61,736 bases of DNA. Origin: Desulfopila aestuarii DSM 18488. GTDB lineage: Bacteria > Desulfobacterota > Desulfobulbia > Desulfobulbales > Desulfocapsaceae. This document shows, piece by piece, positions 18,590-28,600 of the stretch. The notes beneath the pieces were generated by a model. That model was not told the DNA's origin, did not search any database, and was given only the letters and a program-made list of their open reading frames with translations. The position numbers and the translations under genes were made by a program. How positions within the stretch are numbered: the first letter of the stretch is position 1; every line of letters begins with the position of its first letter. Where the stretch lies: NCBI RefSeq assembly GCF_900143695.1, contig NZ_FRFE01000030.1, forward strand, positions 1 through 61,736, written 5' to 3'.

Positions 18590-18626
18590 AGTGCACTCTC
18601 CATAATGATTGTTGGTTGGTAGTTGC

Positions 18627-18638
18627 TACAAAAATGTA
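18627..18638. promoter_or_regulatory. Operator-like palindrome, glnN proximal
   Basis: TACAAAAATGTA (TACA, four A/T, TGTA), just downstream of the likely glnN transcription start. Identical to the 12-mer at 18659-18670. Confidence 0.6.
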
Positions 18639-18642
18639 TATT

Positions 18643-18672
18643 TTATAACCATAAATACTACAAAAATGTAAA
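18643..18672 (-). promoter_or_regulatory. Predicted glnN promoter
   Basis: On the minus strand TTTACA (18667-18672) and TTATAA (18643-18648) are 18 bp apart, a sigma-70 arrangement. Transcription would start near 18636, about 45 bases before glnN. No sigma-54 motif was found. Confidence 0.5.
18659..18670. promoter_or_regulatory. Operator-like palindrome, glnN distal
   Basis: A second TACAAAAATGTA, exactly 32 bp from the first (about three helix turns), overlapping the -35 box. Confidence 0.6.
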
Positions 18673-19359
18673 ATGCAGTGCGCAGTTTGCCCTTCACTCT
18701 GGGGGAAGGCGGTGTGTTTTTACCGTTGATTAACTTTTACTAAGTGCTTGATGAAGCAAGTTTATATTTGGGTAATCCCGCCAGCGTGAGCCTGCAGTAT
18801 CCCGGCTGAAGAGTTCTGGTTGAATTATGCTGCTGTAAACTCCCAACCTTTCCCACTACATTTGCAGTGAATGTAAAATAGGGCTCCAAAAATGTAAAGT
18901 ATGAAAAGCCATCGACGAAGCGCTGTTTCCGCATTCTGCTAATAGCCTAGCAATATGTGTGCCAATGCAGAATAAGTGCTTGCAGGGAAGACTGAGGGGG
19001 GAGGGGGCAGTTACGTTCCGAAAAATACAGTTGATCCGTTTTTCATCGCATCAGCAATGGCGTTTTTTGACATTAATAATTGAAAATACAGTTGAAAGTC
19101 GGATTGAAGCTGGCTTCGATCATGAGAATAAATAATTCTGAAGAGTTCGGATTCTGTATATTGAATAGATTGTCGATCGTGCTCATAACTGGTCGAAGGC
19201 GTCCAGCATATCCTCTTTGTACATTTATGAATATTTCAAAAATGTAATAATGTCAGAAATAGTCGAGTCAGGATTTTTCAAGGACAGAATGGGAAAAAAG
19301 CGCAAAGCGTTTTCATGGAAAATGAGGTGACACCATGCTGAACACCTCAATCGAAGTTG
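18673..19359. other. Gene-free stretch with further TACATT/AATGTA pairs
   Basis: No convincing gene. It holds an inverted repeat TACATT-N7-AATGTA at 18857-18875, a one-mismatch relative of the glnN operator at 18885-18896, and a TACATT/AATGTA pair at 19220-19246. These resemble the glnN operators and suggest that the regulator binds across the region. Confidence 0.45.
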
Positions 19360-19944
19360 TTAATGAACAATGCATTGATCGGGGTATTTACCATCTATCC
19401 CGGAGTAGCAGGCTCGTATATGAGCAATGTCTTTCTCGGCGTCGCCTGTTGGGTGAAAAGTCGACAGAAAGCCACCTGTTTTTTTTGTATAATCAATAAA
19501 TGCGAGGGCGATTGGGATTTTTGCGCCAAGGGCTATGTAATAGAATCCTGTTTTCCAGGCAGTAACTTTCGAGCGAGTGCCTTCAGGGGGGATGGCGATA
19601 ACAAGTCGATCACTGGTGTTAAATTTCTCAATGGTCTGTTCAACGACATTGTTTGATGACGACCTAGTAATGGGGATGCCGCCCATCCATCGCATGATGG
19701 GGCCACGCCAGCCTGTAAAAAGCGAATCTTTTCCCATCCACATCATTTCAAATCCGTAAATAAAGGCCATGGCAAGCGATAAGGGAAAATCCCAGTTGCT
19801 TGTATGCGGTACTGCTATTAAAACATATTTTGGCGCAGTTGGTGGCTGGCCCTGTAGCTGCCAGCCGCGTGCCTTAAGTGAAAAATGACACAAAATCTTA
19901 ATGATGTGAGATACTACAGGGGTGCTGAATATAGTACGTTTCAA
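19360..19944 (-). CDS. PlsC-like lysophospholipid acyltransferase
   Basis: A 194-residue protein with the acyltransferase motifs HTSNWDFPLS (catalytic H and D), GGIPITRSS and PPEGTRSK. The enzyme transfers an acyl chain to a lysophospholipid or similar acceptor at the inner membrane. It is short and close to the small 1-acyl-glycerol-phosphate acyltransferase-like proteins of about 200 residues. The exact acceptor is unknown. Single gene. Confidence 0.85.
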   Translation of the reverse strand: MKRTIFSTPVVSHIIKILCHFSLKARGWQLQGQPPTAPKYVLIAVPHTSNWDFPLSLAMAFIYGFEMMWMGKDSLFTGWRGPIMRWMGGIPITRSSSNNVVEQTIEKFNTSDRLVIAIPPEGTRSKVTAWKTGFYYIALGAKIPIALAFIDYTKKTGGFLSTFHPTGDAEKDIAHIRACYSGIDGKYPDQCIVH

Positions 19945-20076
19945 GATGTTGCCATTGGTAGAGTTTTACGTCCGGATGCGACCTCTTCAGGCAACTATCA
20001 GGAAAGTGTGAGCGGTGAAATCAGGGAGTGGAAGCCAGTAATCACTACTTAGTTAGACTCATCATGGTATGCATTC

Positions 20077-20739
20077 TTACATATCTGAGCCATATTTTCG
20101 TATCTTTGCGGTCTTAATAAATTGGGGCGATACGATCACTTCATCGCCACGCCTCAATTTAAGAAAAAGCAGCACATCTTCTTTTTTGACATCAACTTCA
20201 AAGAGATGGCCGCCACCCAAGTTGGGGTCTTCCCATCTTTTGGCGATTCTTTCGACAGTAGCCTTGTCGGGAGTCCAGATCAGACTACGTTGGAAACCTG
20301 AAATAGAACCTCTGTAAATCGTGGCGGAAGAGAAGGCTATGGGAGCGCCGGAGTCGTATAATCTTTTTTTATCGCAGGCCTCGAATAACTCATTCCACAA
20401 ATATTGATCTCCGTCAGAAGAAAAAGGCGTATTCCATTGGGTATAGAGTGTGATAACAGCCTGTTCTAATTTTTCCGCCTGCCTGAACGCATCGATATTA
20501 TTACGAAGGAACTGGAGATGATCTTTTTTATGGAGTAACTGCATTGCGACAAAAGGATCATCTTCGGCGGCTATTGAACTTTTAAGGTTCTCCAGCTTTT
20601 TTTGCATCTCCTCCCTGTGTCTTGCCTCCATGACTTCATTATCAAATGCCCCGGTAAAGACATCTGGAGGATAGAGGAATGCAATGTCCTGCACATTCCA
20701 CTTCAACTTGTTGATTTTCAGATGTATTACATCACCCAT
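20077..20739 (-). CDS. Unknown protein with a possible ADP-ribosyltransferase-like C-terminus
   Basis: A 220-residue protein from the ATG at 20739, with AAAGGA six bases upstream; an ATG 28 codons earlier has none. Residues 1-110 are helical and charged, with a likely coiled coil (EVMEARHREEMQKKLENLKS). The last 80 residues read ATIYRGSISGF, SLIWTPDKATVERIAKRW, HLFEVDVKKEDVLLFL, RGDEVIVSP. This order (YRG, SxxWT, then a GxEVIV strand) resembles ADP-ribosyltransferase-like folds seen in phage and toxin proteins. That is pattern inference only. It lies downstream of a J-domain gene on the same strand. Confidence 0.5.
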   Translation of the reverse strand: MGDVIHLKINKLKWNVQDIAFLYPPDVFTGAFDNEVMEARHREEMQKKLENLKSSIAAEDDPFVAMQLLHKKDHLQFLRNNIDAFRQAEKLEQAVITLYTQWNTPFSSDGDQYLWNELFEACDKKRLYDSGAPIAFSSATIYRGSISGFQRSLIWTPDKATVERIAKRWEDPNLGGGHLFEVDVKKEDVLLFLKLRRGDEVIVSPQFIKTAKIRKYGSDM

Positions 20740-20905
20740 AGTCGATCCTTTAGATCCTCGTTGTCGGTTTGGTGTAATTATACAGGGGATGGAACCGTAT
20801 TTGTCTGCATTATCAAACGGCATTCTGCAAAAATCAAGGTTTTAAACCTCGGACGAACCCCTTTCCAAAAAAAAATCGAGGCATTATTGCTTTAAGTTGT
20901 TTTGC

Positions 20906-21202
20906 TTACCATGGAACGTTACCGAACCGTTGGGCCCACCATTCTTCTGCAGAGCAGGATTGTTTGACATCTTCTTTTCGAAAAGAAAACTCATATTCAT
21001 TGCAGTAGCGTAGAATGATGGTATATGCTTCCGTAATTCTTCGTGTCATCTCAAGGCATTCTTCGTTTTTGCTGTTACATGTATCCGGGTGCCACTTGCG
21101 GAGCAGGGTACGATAATTCCTTTTGATCTGCGCAAAAGTGGCCTGTTCCGGAAGGTCCAGTACCTTTCTTGCTGCAGTAATCTTGTCAAAAGTGCTTTTC
21201 AT
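20906..21202 (-). CDS. Small J-domain protein
   Basis: A 98-residue protein whose first 70 residues form a DnaJ domain: VLDLPEQATFAQIKRNYRTL, then the diagnostic HPD in LRKWHPDTC, and a last helix. J domains stimulate the ATPase of Hsp70 (DnaK). There is no zinc-finger or C-terminal client-binding domain; only a 30-residue acidic tail follows. It is 166 bases upstream of the possible ADP-ribosyltransferase-like gene and could be cotranscribed with it. Confidence 0.88.
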   Translation of the reverse strand: MKSTFDKITAARKVLDLPEQATFAQIKRNYRTLLRKWHPDTCNSKNEECLEMTRRITEAYTIILRYCNEYEFSFRKEDVKQSCSAEEWWAQRFGNVPW

Positions 21203-21548
21203 TGTGACAGTACTCTAGGTTGGCCTGAGGGATCCTTGGTTCAAATGTTTCATTAACGATAAGAACAATTATCAGCATCACAACACTCCCTGGCGTGTTC
21301 TGTCTCAGTCATTGTTTTGTTCTTTGGATAGAAATGCAATAAACTGGTAAGGGGATATTGAAGGCCATGCTTGTGAGCACCACAATCATTGTATGTGGCA
21401 AGGTTCCTCCATCAAGATGATGTGCCAGTATGACGTTCCCGGTGATATACTCACCTTTAGTATCTTTTAACGAATATATGGGTGCGCTGGCGAAGGGTTT
21501 GAAGTATCGCTTTGTTGTAACCCGTCAGCTACAACTGCAAGGAGTTCC
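21203..21548 (+). other. Divergent intergenic region, no gene
   Basis: No riboswitch or repeat was seen ahead of the adenine deaminase gene. The only clear element is its ribosome site, AAGGAG at 21539-21544. Confidence 0.4.
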
Positions 21549-23285
21549 ATGAATACCGATAGGATTTTCTCGGCTATCAAAAAAAAGCTGTCTGATCTGG
21601 TCATCACCAACATTCAGGTGGTCGATGTTTTTTCCCAGGATGTATTTGCGGCCGATGTCGCGGTGTCGGATGGGGTGTTTACGGGTATTGGCGATTACCG
21701 TGGTCAGGGGCGTGTCGAAATAGATGGCACAGGGAAATTCCTCATTCCTGGAATGATCGACGCCCATGTGCACATCGAATCGACATTGGTGACACCTATC
21801 GAGTACAGCAATGCAGCCCTTGCCAGGGGGATCACTGGTGTTGTTGCCGATCCCCATGAGATTGCCAATGTCTGCGGTGTCGCCGGAATTGAATTTATGA
21901 TTGAAAACAGTCGTCATGTTCCACTGGATATCTATTGCATGCTCCCGTCATGTGTTCCGGCCACTTCATTTGAGCATTCCGGTGCGACCCTTACAGCTGA
22001 TGACCTGCGGCCTCTTTACAGCAAGGAAGGCGTGCTGGGGCTCGCGGAAGTTATGGACTTCCCAGCAGTTTTTGCAGGAGATTCCGATATGCTTCAAAAG
22101 CTCGCGGATGCGGAGCGGGAGGAACGCCGCATTGATGGCCATATGGCGGGCTTTGACCTGGACCAGTTGAATGGGTACGCGGTAGCCGGCATTCGAACAG
22201 ATCATGAATGCGATACCGAAAAAGGGTTGGTTGAGCGGGTCCGACGGGGCATCTATACCCTCATCCGGGAGGGAACTGTTTGTCGGGATCTGGTCAAAAT
22301 GTTGCCGGCGGTAAATGAACGAAATGCGCCGATGCTCTGTTTCGCCACGGACGACAAACATCTTGATGATCTCTGCAGCGAGGGGGGAGTCGATGCCAGC
22401 GTCCGGATGGCAATCAGGCACGGGCTTTCACCTGCAACTGCTATTCAGATGGCTTCGCTCAATGTGGCCAGATGTTATCATTTAAAGAATGTTGGGGCTG
22501 TTGCGCCTGGTTATTATGCTGATTTTTCCATCGTTTCAGATCTCGATACGCTGAAGATTGAAGAGGTGTATAAAAGAGGTAGGCGGGTGGCGACAAATGG
22601 GGTAGTTGATGAGCGGGTGGAGTCGGCAAGTCATCAAGCGCCCGACAATATGCTTGCTTCTATCAATTGTCCTCAGGTTACCGAGAACAATTTGGCCATT
22701 GCCATGAAGGGCTGTTCGAAGGCCCGTATTATTGAAATCGTGCCAGGGACGGTGGTCAGCAATCATCTTGTGGAAAGCGTTGAGGTTGAAAACGATCAAT
22801 TTGTCGTTGATACGGCTCGTGATCAGTTGAAGATTGCGGTCATTGAGCGGCATAAAGCGCTTGGTAGCATGGCAGTTGGGGTTGTAAAAGGGTTGCGCTT
22901 GCAACGGGGCGCCATTGCCACCACCATCGCTCATGATTCACATAACCTCATCGTCGCTGGCGTAACCGACGCCGACATGATTGGTGCAATTGAGGCAATC
23001 AGGACTATGCAGGGCGGCATAGTCGTTGTCGATCAGGGCAGGACCCTTGCATCACTGAGGCTTGAAATTGGGGGCCTGATGACCTCGGCTGCAGCCGAGG
23101 ATGTTCTTGTTGCTCTTGGCCAGGTTGGGCAGGCTGCAAGAGAGCTTGCCCCCACCTGTGCATTTAATCCATTCCTGGCACTCTCATTCATGTCGCTGGT
23201 GGTTATTCCGCATTTGAAGATATGTGATTCCGGGCTGTTTGATTTTTCCACATTCAGCTTTACCGAGGTCCCGGTTGGCGATTGA
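21549..23285 (+). CDS. ade: Adenine deaminase
   Basis: A 578-residue protein of normal length for Ade. Amidohydrolase metal motifs are PGMIDAHVHIEST (HxH), then ADPHEIANVCG, and GLAEVMDFPA with the catalytic glutamate. HMAGFDLDQLNGY and TDHECD carry further metal ligands. The C-terminal domain ends in the usual TCAFNPFLALSFMSLVVIP. It converts adenine to hypoxanthine and ammonia for purine salvage, an ammonia-releasing step a few kilobases from glnN. AAGGAG lies four bases before the ATG. Single gene. Confidence 0.96.
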   Translation: MNTDRIFSAIKKKLSDLVITNIQVVDVFSQDVFAADVAVSDGVFTGIGDYRGQGRVEIDGTGKFLIPGMIDAHVHIESTLVTPIEYSNAALARGITGVVADPHEIANVCGVAGIEFMIENSRHVPLDIYCMLPSCVPATSFEHSGATLTADDLRPLYSKEGVLGLAEVMDFPAVFAGDSDMLQKLADAEREERRIDGHMAGFDLDQLNGYAVAGIRTDHECDTEKGLVERVRRGIYTLIREGTVCRDLVKMLPAVNERNAPMLCFATDDKHLDDLCSEGGVDASVRMAIRHGLSPATAIQMASLNVARCYHLKNVGAVAPGYYADFSIVSDLDTLKIEEVYKRGRRVATNGVVDERVESASHQAPDNMLASINCPQVTENNLAIAMKGCSKARIIEIVPGTVVSNHLVESVEVENDQFVVDTARDQLKIAVIERHKALGSMAVGVVKGLRLQRGAIATTIAHDSHNLIVAGVTDADMIGAIEAIRTMQGGIVVVDQGRTLASLRLEIGGLMTSAAAEDVLVALGQVGQAARELAPTCAFNPFLALSFMSLVVIPHLKICDSGLFDFSTFSFTEVPVGD

Positions 23286-23480
23286 TATGGCAGGCGCTGA
23301 AGATAAAGAGCCTCGATTCAACAATATCAGCTACAGCTGGCGAAAAGAAATGCCCTAATTATCTGGCGGGTGTACAATGCCCTAATGGTCAAAAAGGCAG
23401 GTTGTTTGATAAAAGCAGCCGGTTGTGAAGTTGGTATATACGGCTCCTGATGGAGTTGGTGAGACAATGAGGATATGCAT

Positions 23481-23984
23481 ATGAAGTCTTCTGTACGTGC
23501 GTTGTTCCGGTGTGCCATGATATTGACTATGGCCTTAGTTTTTGTTGTGCCCTGTCAGGGACTGGCTGGTGACAATGGTAAGGGGGGGAAGCCCCCCAAG
23601 AAGGAAAAACACTACAGCGACAAAGCAAAGAAAGATAAAGGGAAGGATTCAAAATCGGATGTTACGGTTAATGTCTATTTTACGGACAAGCATAGGAACG
23701 TTATTCGTAACTACTACAGAGAGGAATACCGTTCCGGTCATTGCCCTCCCGGGCTTGCCAAAAAGAACAATGGTTGTATGCCGCCTGGGCAGGCAAAGAA
23801 ATGGCGGCTCGGCTATCCCGTTCCCCATGATGTGGTTGTCTACGATCTGCCGACCACCATTATCCGTCAGCTCGGACCGCCGCCAGCCGGGCATCGTTAT
23901 GTGCGGGTTGCCTCCGATATCCTGATGATAGCGGTTGGAACCGGGCTGATTGTCGATGCGGTCCAGGATTTAAATGATCTTTAA
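23481..23984 (+). CDS. RcnB-like periplasmic protein
   Basis: A 167-residue protein starting at the second of two ATGs, eight bases after GAGG. It has a signal peptide ending CQGLAGD, a long Lys-rich and disordered section (residues 32-60), then HCPPGLAKKNNGCMPPGQAKKW and a final YVRVASDILMIAVGTGLIVDAVQDL. This end is the mark of RcnB/YohN-type proteins, some of which take part in nickel and cobalt homeostasis. Here the two cysteines in the CPPG repeats are an added feature. Metal specificity cannot be told. Confidence 0.78.
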   Translation: MKSSVRALFRCAMILTMALVFVVPCQGLAGDNGKGGKPPKKEKHYSDKAKKDKGKDSKSDVTVNVYFTDKHRNVIRNYYREEYRSGHCPPGLAKKNNGCMPPGQAKKWRLGYPVPHDVVVYDLPTTIIRQLGPPPAGHRYVRVASDILMIAVGTGLIVDAVQDLNDL

Positions 23985-24104
23985 GAAACGAAATTGAAGC
24001 ATGAGAAATGCATCTTCATTGAGGCCAGGTGGATTGCTTTTCGTTTAGAGTGTTTGCGACCTTATCCTATCCAAAACAATTAACCTTGAAAACAGCAGTC
24101 CGCC

Positions 24105-24614
24105 ATGTCTCTTTTTGTGCTCTCGCAGGTCCTCGTTGGAGTCGCTCTATGCAGCGATATCATCTCTTTCCAGTTTAAAAAGAGAGCGCATATCATCAGC
24201 TGCCTGTTCGCATCCTGCATCCTGATATCGCTTCACTTTATCTGCCTCGGGCATTGGACCGCTGCCTGTCTTGGGATCCTTGCTGCCTCACGGTTCTTAG
24301 TCAGTCTCTTCTCCACCTCAAGGGTTGTCATGCTGTTCTTTATGGGGATGGCCATTCTTGCCTCGATCTTGACTTATGAGGGGCTACTTTCAATTCTTGG
24401 TTGTGGTGGCTCGCTTTTTGGGACGGTGGCCTCATTTAGTAAAGATGACAAACTGCTGCGTCAGCTGATGCTCATCGGTACTATTTTGTGGCTGGTCCAT
24501 AATATCATTGCCGGCTCACCAGGGGCAGTTGTCGTGGAGATATTTTTTATCTGTTCCAACCTGGTCGGCTATTTCCGCTATTACATTCGCCCTGCACGGC
24601 AAGCGCTGAGCTGA
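24105..24614 (+). CDS. YgjV-family inner membrane protein
   Basis: A 169-residue protein with about five membrane segments and short loops, matching the YgjV family in length and in the pattern QFKKRAHIISCLFASCILIS and LRQLMLIGTILWLVHNIIAGSP. The function is unknown. It converges on the NlpC/P60 gene. Confidence 0.75.
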   Translation: MSLFVLSQVLVGVALCSDIISFQFKKRAHIISCLFASCILISLHFICLGHWTAACLGILAASRFLVSLFSTSRVVMLFFMGMAILASILTYEGLLSILGCGGSLFGTVASFSKDDKLLRQLMLIGTILWLVHNIIAGSPGAVVVEIFFICSNLVGYFRYYIRPARQALS

Positions 24615-24700
24615 GTGGATGTGTTGGAGCAGTCATAGCATATTGAAAAGGCACTGTACTCTGGGTTTATTTTTCTCTTATGTTTTGAGGCGCGTAAAAT

Positions 24701-24738
24701 GAAAAAGCCGCTCCAGATAAGGTCTGTTGCGGCTTGAA
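24701..24738 (-). terminator. Rho-independent terminator of the NlpC/P60 gene
   Basis: A 7-bp stem (AAGCCGC at 24705-24711 and GCGGCTT at 24729-24735) with a T-rich tail on the minus strand, 35 bases after the stop at 24771. Confidence 0.7.
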
Positions 24739-24770
24739 TTTTCGCTGGGGAAGAATGGAGAGAACAGGTA

Positions 24771-25352
24771 TCAGTGATACATCTTCTTTTGCTCACTTTT
24801 GATGCGAACGACCTGAGGCTTTTTGGGAACAATGAATGCCACATGTCGTTTGGAGCCCACGAATCTGTTTCTCCAGTAGTCATTATCGAGACTCGATACC
24901 GTGATTCCCTGACTACTGCTGGCGTGGATGAATTTTTTGTCGGAAAGGTAGACACCGACGTGGTTGACTTTCCTTTTCTTCTTGTTGGCAAAGAAGATAA
25001 GGTCGCCGGGTTTCAGCTGATTGGCGTCGATTTTCCTGAGTGCCGAAAGACGAAATTGGTCAACAGAGCTGTGCGGCAGATTAATACCAAAAAGTTTTGA
25101 ATAGACGGTTTTGGAAAAACCGGAACAATCCATTCCATTCTTTGTGGTTCCACCCGTTTTGTAGGGCACATCCAGGTACTCTTTGACCTTTTTTTCAAAC
25201 TGTTTGTCGGTAAATCCAAAAGAGGTGCGGGGGGAGCCATATTGCCTTTCGGTGGCGAAGGCTGTAGCGCAGGAAATGGTGATAAGGGCGCTACTGAGAA
25301 GAATGGCAATACTTGTTTTGAATATGTTACGCAGGTGAATGGGTCTCGGCAT
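24771..25352 (-). CDS. NlpC/P60 peptidoglycan hydrolase
   Basis: A 193-residue protein with an N-terminal signal segment (ILLSSALITISCATAFA). The NlpC/P60 domain has the catalytic Cys in GMDCSGFSKTVY, His in VNHVGVYL and the third polar residue in FIHASSSQG. It cuts bonds in peptidoglycan stem peptides in the periplasm. No binding domain is fused. It is the last gene before a 338-base gap that leads to the penicillin-binding protein, also minus strand, so the two could work on the wall together. Confidence 0.92.
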   Translation of the reverse strand: MPRPIHLRNIFKTSIAILLSSALITISCATAFATERQYGSPRTSFGFTDKQFEKKVKEYLDVPYKTGGTTKNGMDCSGFSKTVYSKLFGINLPHSSVDQFRLSALRKIDANQLKPGDLIFFANKKKRKVNHVGVYLSDKKFIHASSSQGITVSSLDNDYWRNRFVGSKRHVAFIVPKKPQVVRIKSEQKKMYH

Positions 25353-25690
25353 ATTTCAGTCTTGGTGAATTTTTCTGCTGGGACCGGATGCAATACCGCA
25401 ATGCATACTTGGTAGAGGCCCCTTGTGCAGGCTTGGCTGATCGTCGAGATCGGGCTTTATCGCAGCTCGTTCGCTCCAATACGTATTATGCTTAACTTCT
25501 AGAACAACTCCTAATTAATTAGACAATTCAACCAGGAGTGTCAACGTGCAATTCAGAGGGGAAAATCAAAATTCTAAAAAAGATTCATCAAAACCTGTGA
25601 ACGGTTAATTTGTATTGACGAACTGGAAATGGTATGCCGCAGCAGTAAATACATGTCGCGACAATGCCTGACCGATTATTGGTAGCAAAA
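25353..25690 (-). other. Gene-free stretch between the NlpC/P60 and PBP genes
   Basis: AT-rich, without recognised terminators or repeats. The promoter of the NlpC/P60 gene should be here. Confidence 0.4.
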
Positions 25691-28600
25691 TTATTGTCTC
25701 GATTGATTGGCCGCATTGATATATGGCTGGAGGATTGGCGCCATTCCTTTTAAGACTTGGAGGGGTAAAGCCGAGGTGAAGCTGAAGGCGTTGGCCGAGC
25801 GACCACTGACAAAGGTGATCAGGGTACCGAAATGGTTATCACCAAGGTAGAAGACAAACGTCGCGGTCCTGTTCAGTGCCTGCGATGAGGTCCGGTGGCC
25901 TGAGGAGCTGGAGGTGATGATGCGATTGTCGCCGGTGCCGGTTTTGCCGCCGAGAAGCAGGGGCGAGCCATCGGTCTGCTGAAAGGTGTTCAGTAGCCTT
26001 CTGGCAGTTCCTTCACTGACAACTATGCTCATCGCCTTTTTGAGGACGGCCGCAACTTCTGGTAAAAGTACTTGAGTCGCTTGCGGGGAGGGTTGCTCTA
26101 CCAGCGTTTCATAGGGTGTGTCTTTGCCGAATTCCAGACGAGTGAAACGGTGGGTGGGGAGCCGGCTGCCGTTATTGATGATAATGCCGACCAACTCAGC
26201 CAGCGCTGCTGGTCTGTCGCCTGAACTGCCAAGGGCTGTGGCCAGAGATGGAACCAGCTGATCAAATGGATACCCCATGTTTTTCCAGCGTCGGTGGATA
26301 TCGGAAAAGGCGTCTATCTCCAGAACAGTCCGGATTCGCGAGTCGCGGGCGTTTTTGGCTTTAGTACGCAGCAGCCAGCTGTAAACATCACGACGTGGTT
26401 TCTCACTTTTGCTGATTGCATCTTTGAGTGATACTTCGCCAGGTTGTTGCAGATAGTCGAGCAGCCATAGTTCAAGAGGATGGACTGAGGCGAGATAGCC
26501 AAGATCCTGGAGGGAATAGGCGCCAGGTTTATACCGCTCATACATTTGTGCGAGCTGTTTGTTGCTTACGGTGCTTGTTGGAAGTTGGGTGCGGATAAAG
26601 GCGATATAATTTTTTTCGCTTGCCTGCGGGAAGAGATGGCGATGAATGATGGTTAACCTGAGGACTGTTGGCTTAATGGCGGCCAACAGTGTTTCCAATC
26701 GTTGCTCTGCGGTTTTTCCTGCGTATTTTCCCCAGTATCTTCTGAGAAATGTGCGGCTTTCCCGATCGATAAATATGTCGAGCACTTCTTTTCTTCGCGG
26801 ATCATTGTCATCAAGCAAAAGCTGGCGATTATTTTCCCATTGACTGGCCATTGTGTAGCGGACAATGTCCTGCATGATCCGGACAAAGGGGAGGTTTAAC
26901 GAATTTTGCAGCGATTCGGTCACAGTTGCGAATCGGTTGTTGTCCTCCTTGCGGAAATTCCCGAAAACGTGAATGCCGCCACCGGTGAAAAAACGCTCGG
27001 AGGGATTGGCCGAATATGTGCGTTGCATAGCCGCTTCCAGAAAAGGTGTAAGCGACATGCCTGGGTGCTGGACGAGTTGATTACAGGCCCAGAGGGTCAG
27101 GGGGTCGGGTGTTTTGCTGATAAGTTTGACCAGTTCAAGGGGCGGCCTGCTGACGAGATCTGCATGAAGCTCAGCGATGATCTCAAGATAGGTCGCAAGC
27201 GTTCGTAATTTGGCGGTTGAGCCGAGTTCAAGCTTGCTGCCCTCGTTAATATCAAACGGCAGCTGGGTGGTATCGGTCTGCACACGAACCATATTGCCGG
27301 CAGGGGTACGTTCAAAAAGGGTGAAGCTATAGCTGATCTCATCTGTCTGGTCAGACGTCAAAAGGTATTTCCCGACGAGGCCATACTTCTCTGCAGTATC
27401 TGGGGATTGGATATTTTTCAGATAGTCGCTGACTTCTTCCTGCAGTTTTCTGTCCAGAGTGGAAACCACGGACAGATCCATGCGGTCAAGTGCATAGAGC
27501 GAAGTGTCAAACTGGGAGGCGAGTCGGTTGCGGACGACATTCACCCCTTTGTTCTGGGTAATCTGCGGGGTGGCTGCGTTAATCTTGAAGTCACGGAAGA
27601 AGAGGGGCTGTATCTGGGCAGCTTCGCCGACCGCCTGGGGGATTACACCGTTATCGGTTAAGAGACGCACATAGCTGTTGGTCAGAATGGCAAGATCCTT
27701 ACGTCCCTGGACGAGGTAATGGGAGGGCCGTCGGTGGGCAATCATCAGGCTGATAACCTGCTTTAATATCCTCGCCTGCATTTCCAGTTCCGGTGTTTTG
27801 GGGGCTTGCAGATTGAGCAGCCGATTCATCTCCTTGAAGGTCGTGCCGTACCAGATGTACATGCCATCGCCAAGGCCATTGACCTCACCATAGCCCGGTG
27901 CGGCAGAGAGGGGTACGGAATTGATGTAATCAAGTATCAGCTGTTTGCGGAAGCTGGTTGTATCCTCGCCGTTGCGGTACGCTCGTACGCTTGCAGAGCT
28001 CATCTGTACCAGTTTATCGAGGGCTGATGTGGTGAGGCCTCCTTCTGAATGACGGAATTTTTCCGTTTGGGTCGCAAGCGTGCTGCCACCCATGGCGGGC
28101 ATATCTATATGGAGCAGTTCTCCGGCTCTGAACAATGCAGCCTTGGCGAAACGTCCCCATTCTATCGCTGGGTTGGCAGTGGGGTAGGGATTGGACAGCA
28201 GATTTCGATTCTCGATAAAAAGAAGGGCCTGAACTACCGCATAGGGGATGTCATAAAAGTCTTTGTATACTCTGGTAGGATTGACCACCTTGTACATGGT
28301 CTGCTGCTTACTGTCGACTATACTCAGCCCGGCCTGACTTTTTTCGTTGTAAGGGATGTGGAAGCCTCTTTGGGCATAGGTATACAATTCGGGGCTGAAC
28401 CGGGCCTGATGGCTGACCACCATGCCGTGTTGTTCAAGGTCTTTTAGGATGAGCGGAAGCTGGACATAGCCAAGACGTTTGTCGTATGGACCCTTTTGAG
28501 GGAACACGATGGAGTCGCTAGGGCCATCGGTGACCCGGTAGGTGAGTTTTGCCGCATACTGGCTGAGAAAGCGGGCCTGGAAGGTTGAGGTTACTATTTC

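Noticed and set aside
18590-18760. A sigma-54 promoter for glnN
   Set aside because: No TGGCAC-N5-TTGC pattern on the minus strand; a sigma-70-like pair fits better.
18740-18934. A 64-codon minus-strand frame upstream of glnN
   Set aside because: Overlaps operator-like repeats, no ribosome site, no family.
9405-19215. A shared GAAGGCGTCCAGC string near 9420 and near 19195
   Set aside because: Only 13 exact bases, with no common structure around it; may be chance.
21203-21548. Possible purine riboswitch before adenine deaminase
   Set aside because: No conserved purine-aptamer core was found in the leader.
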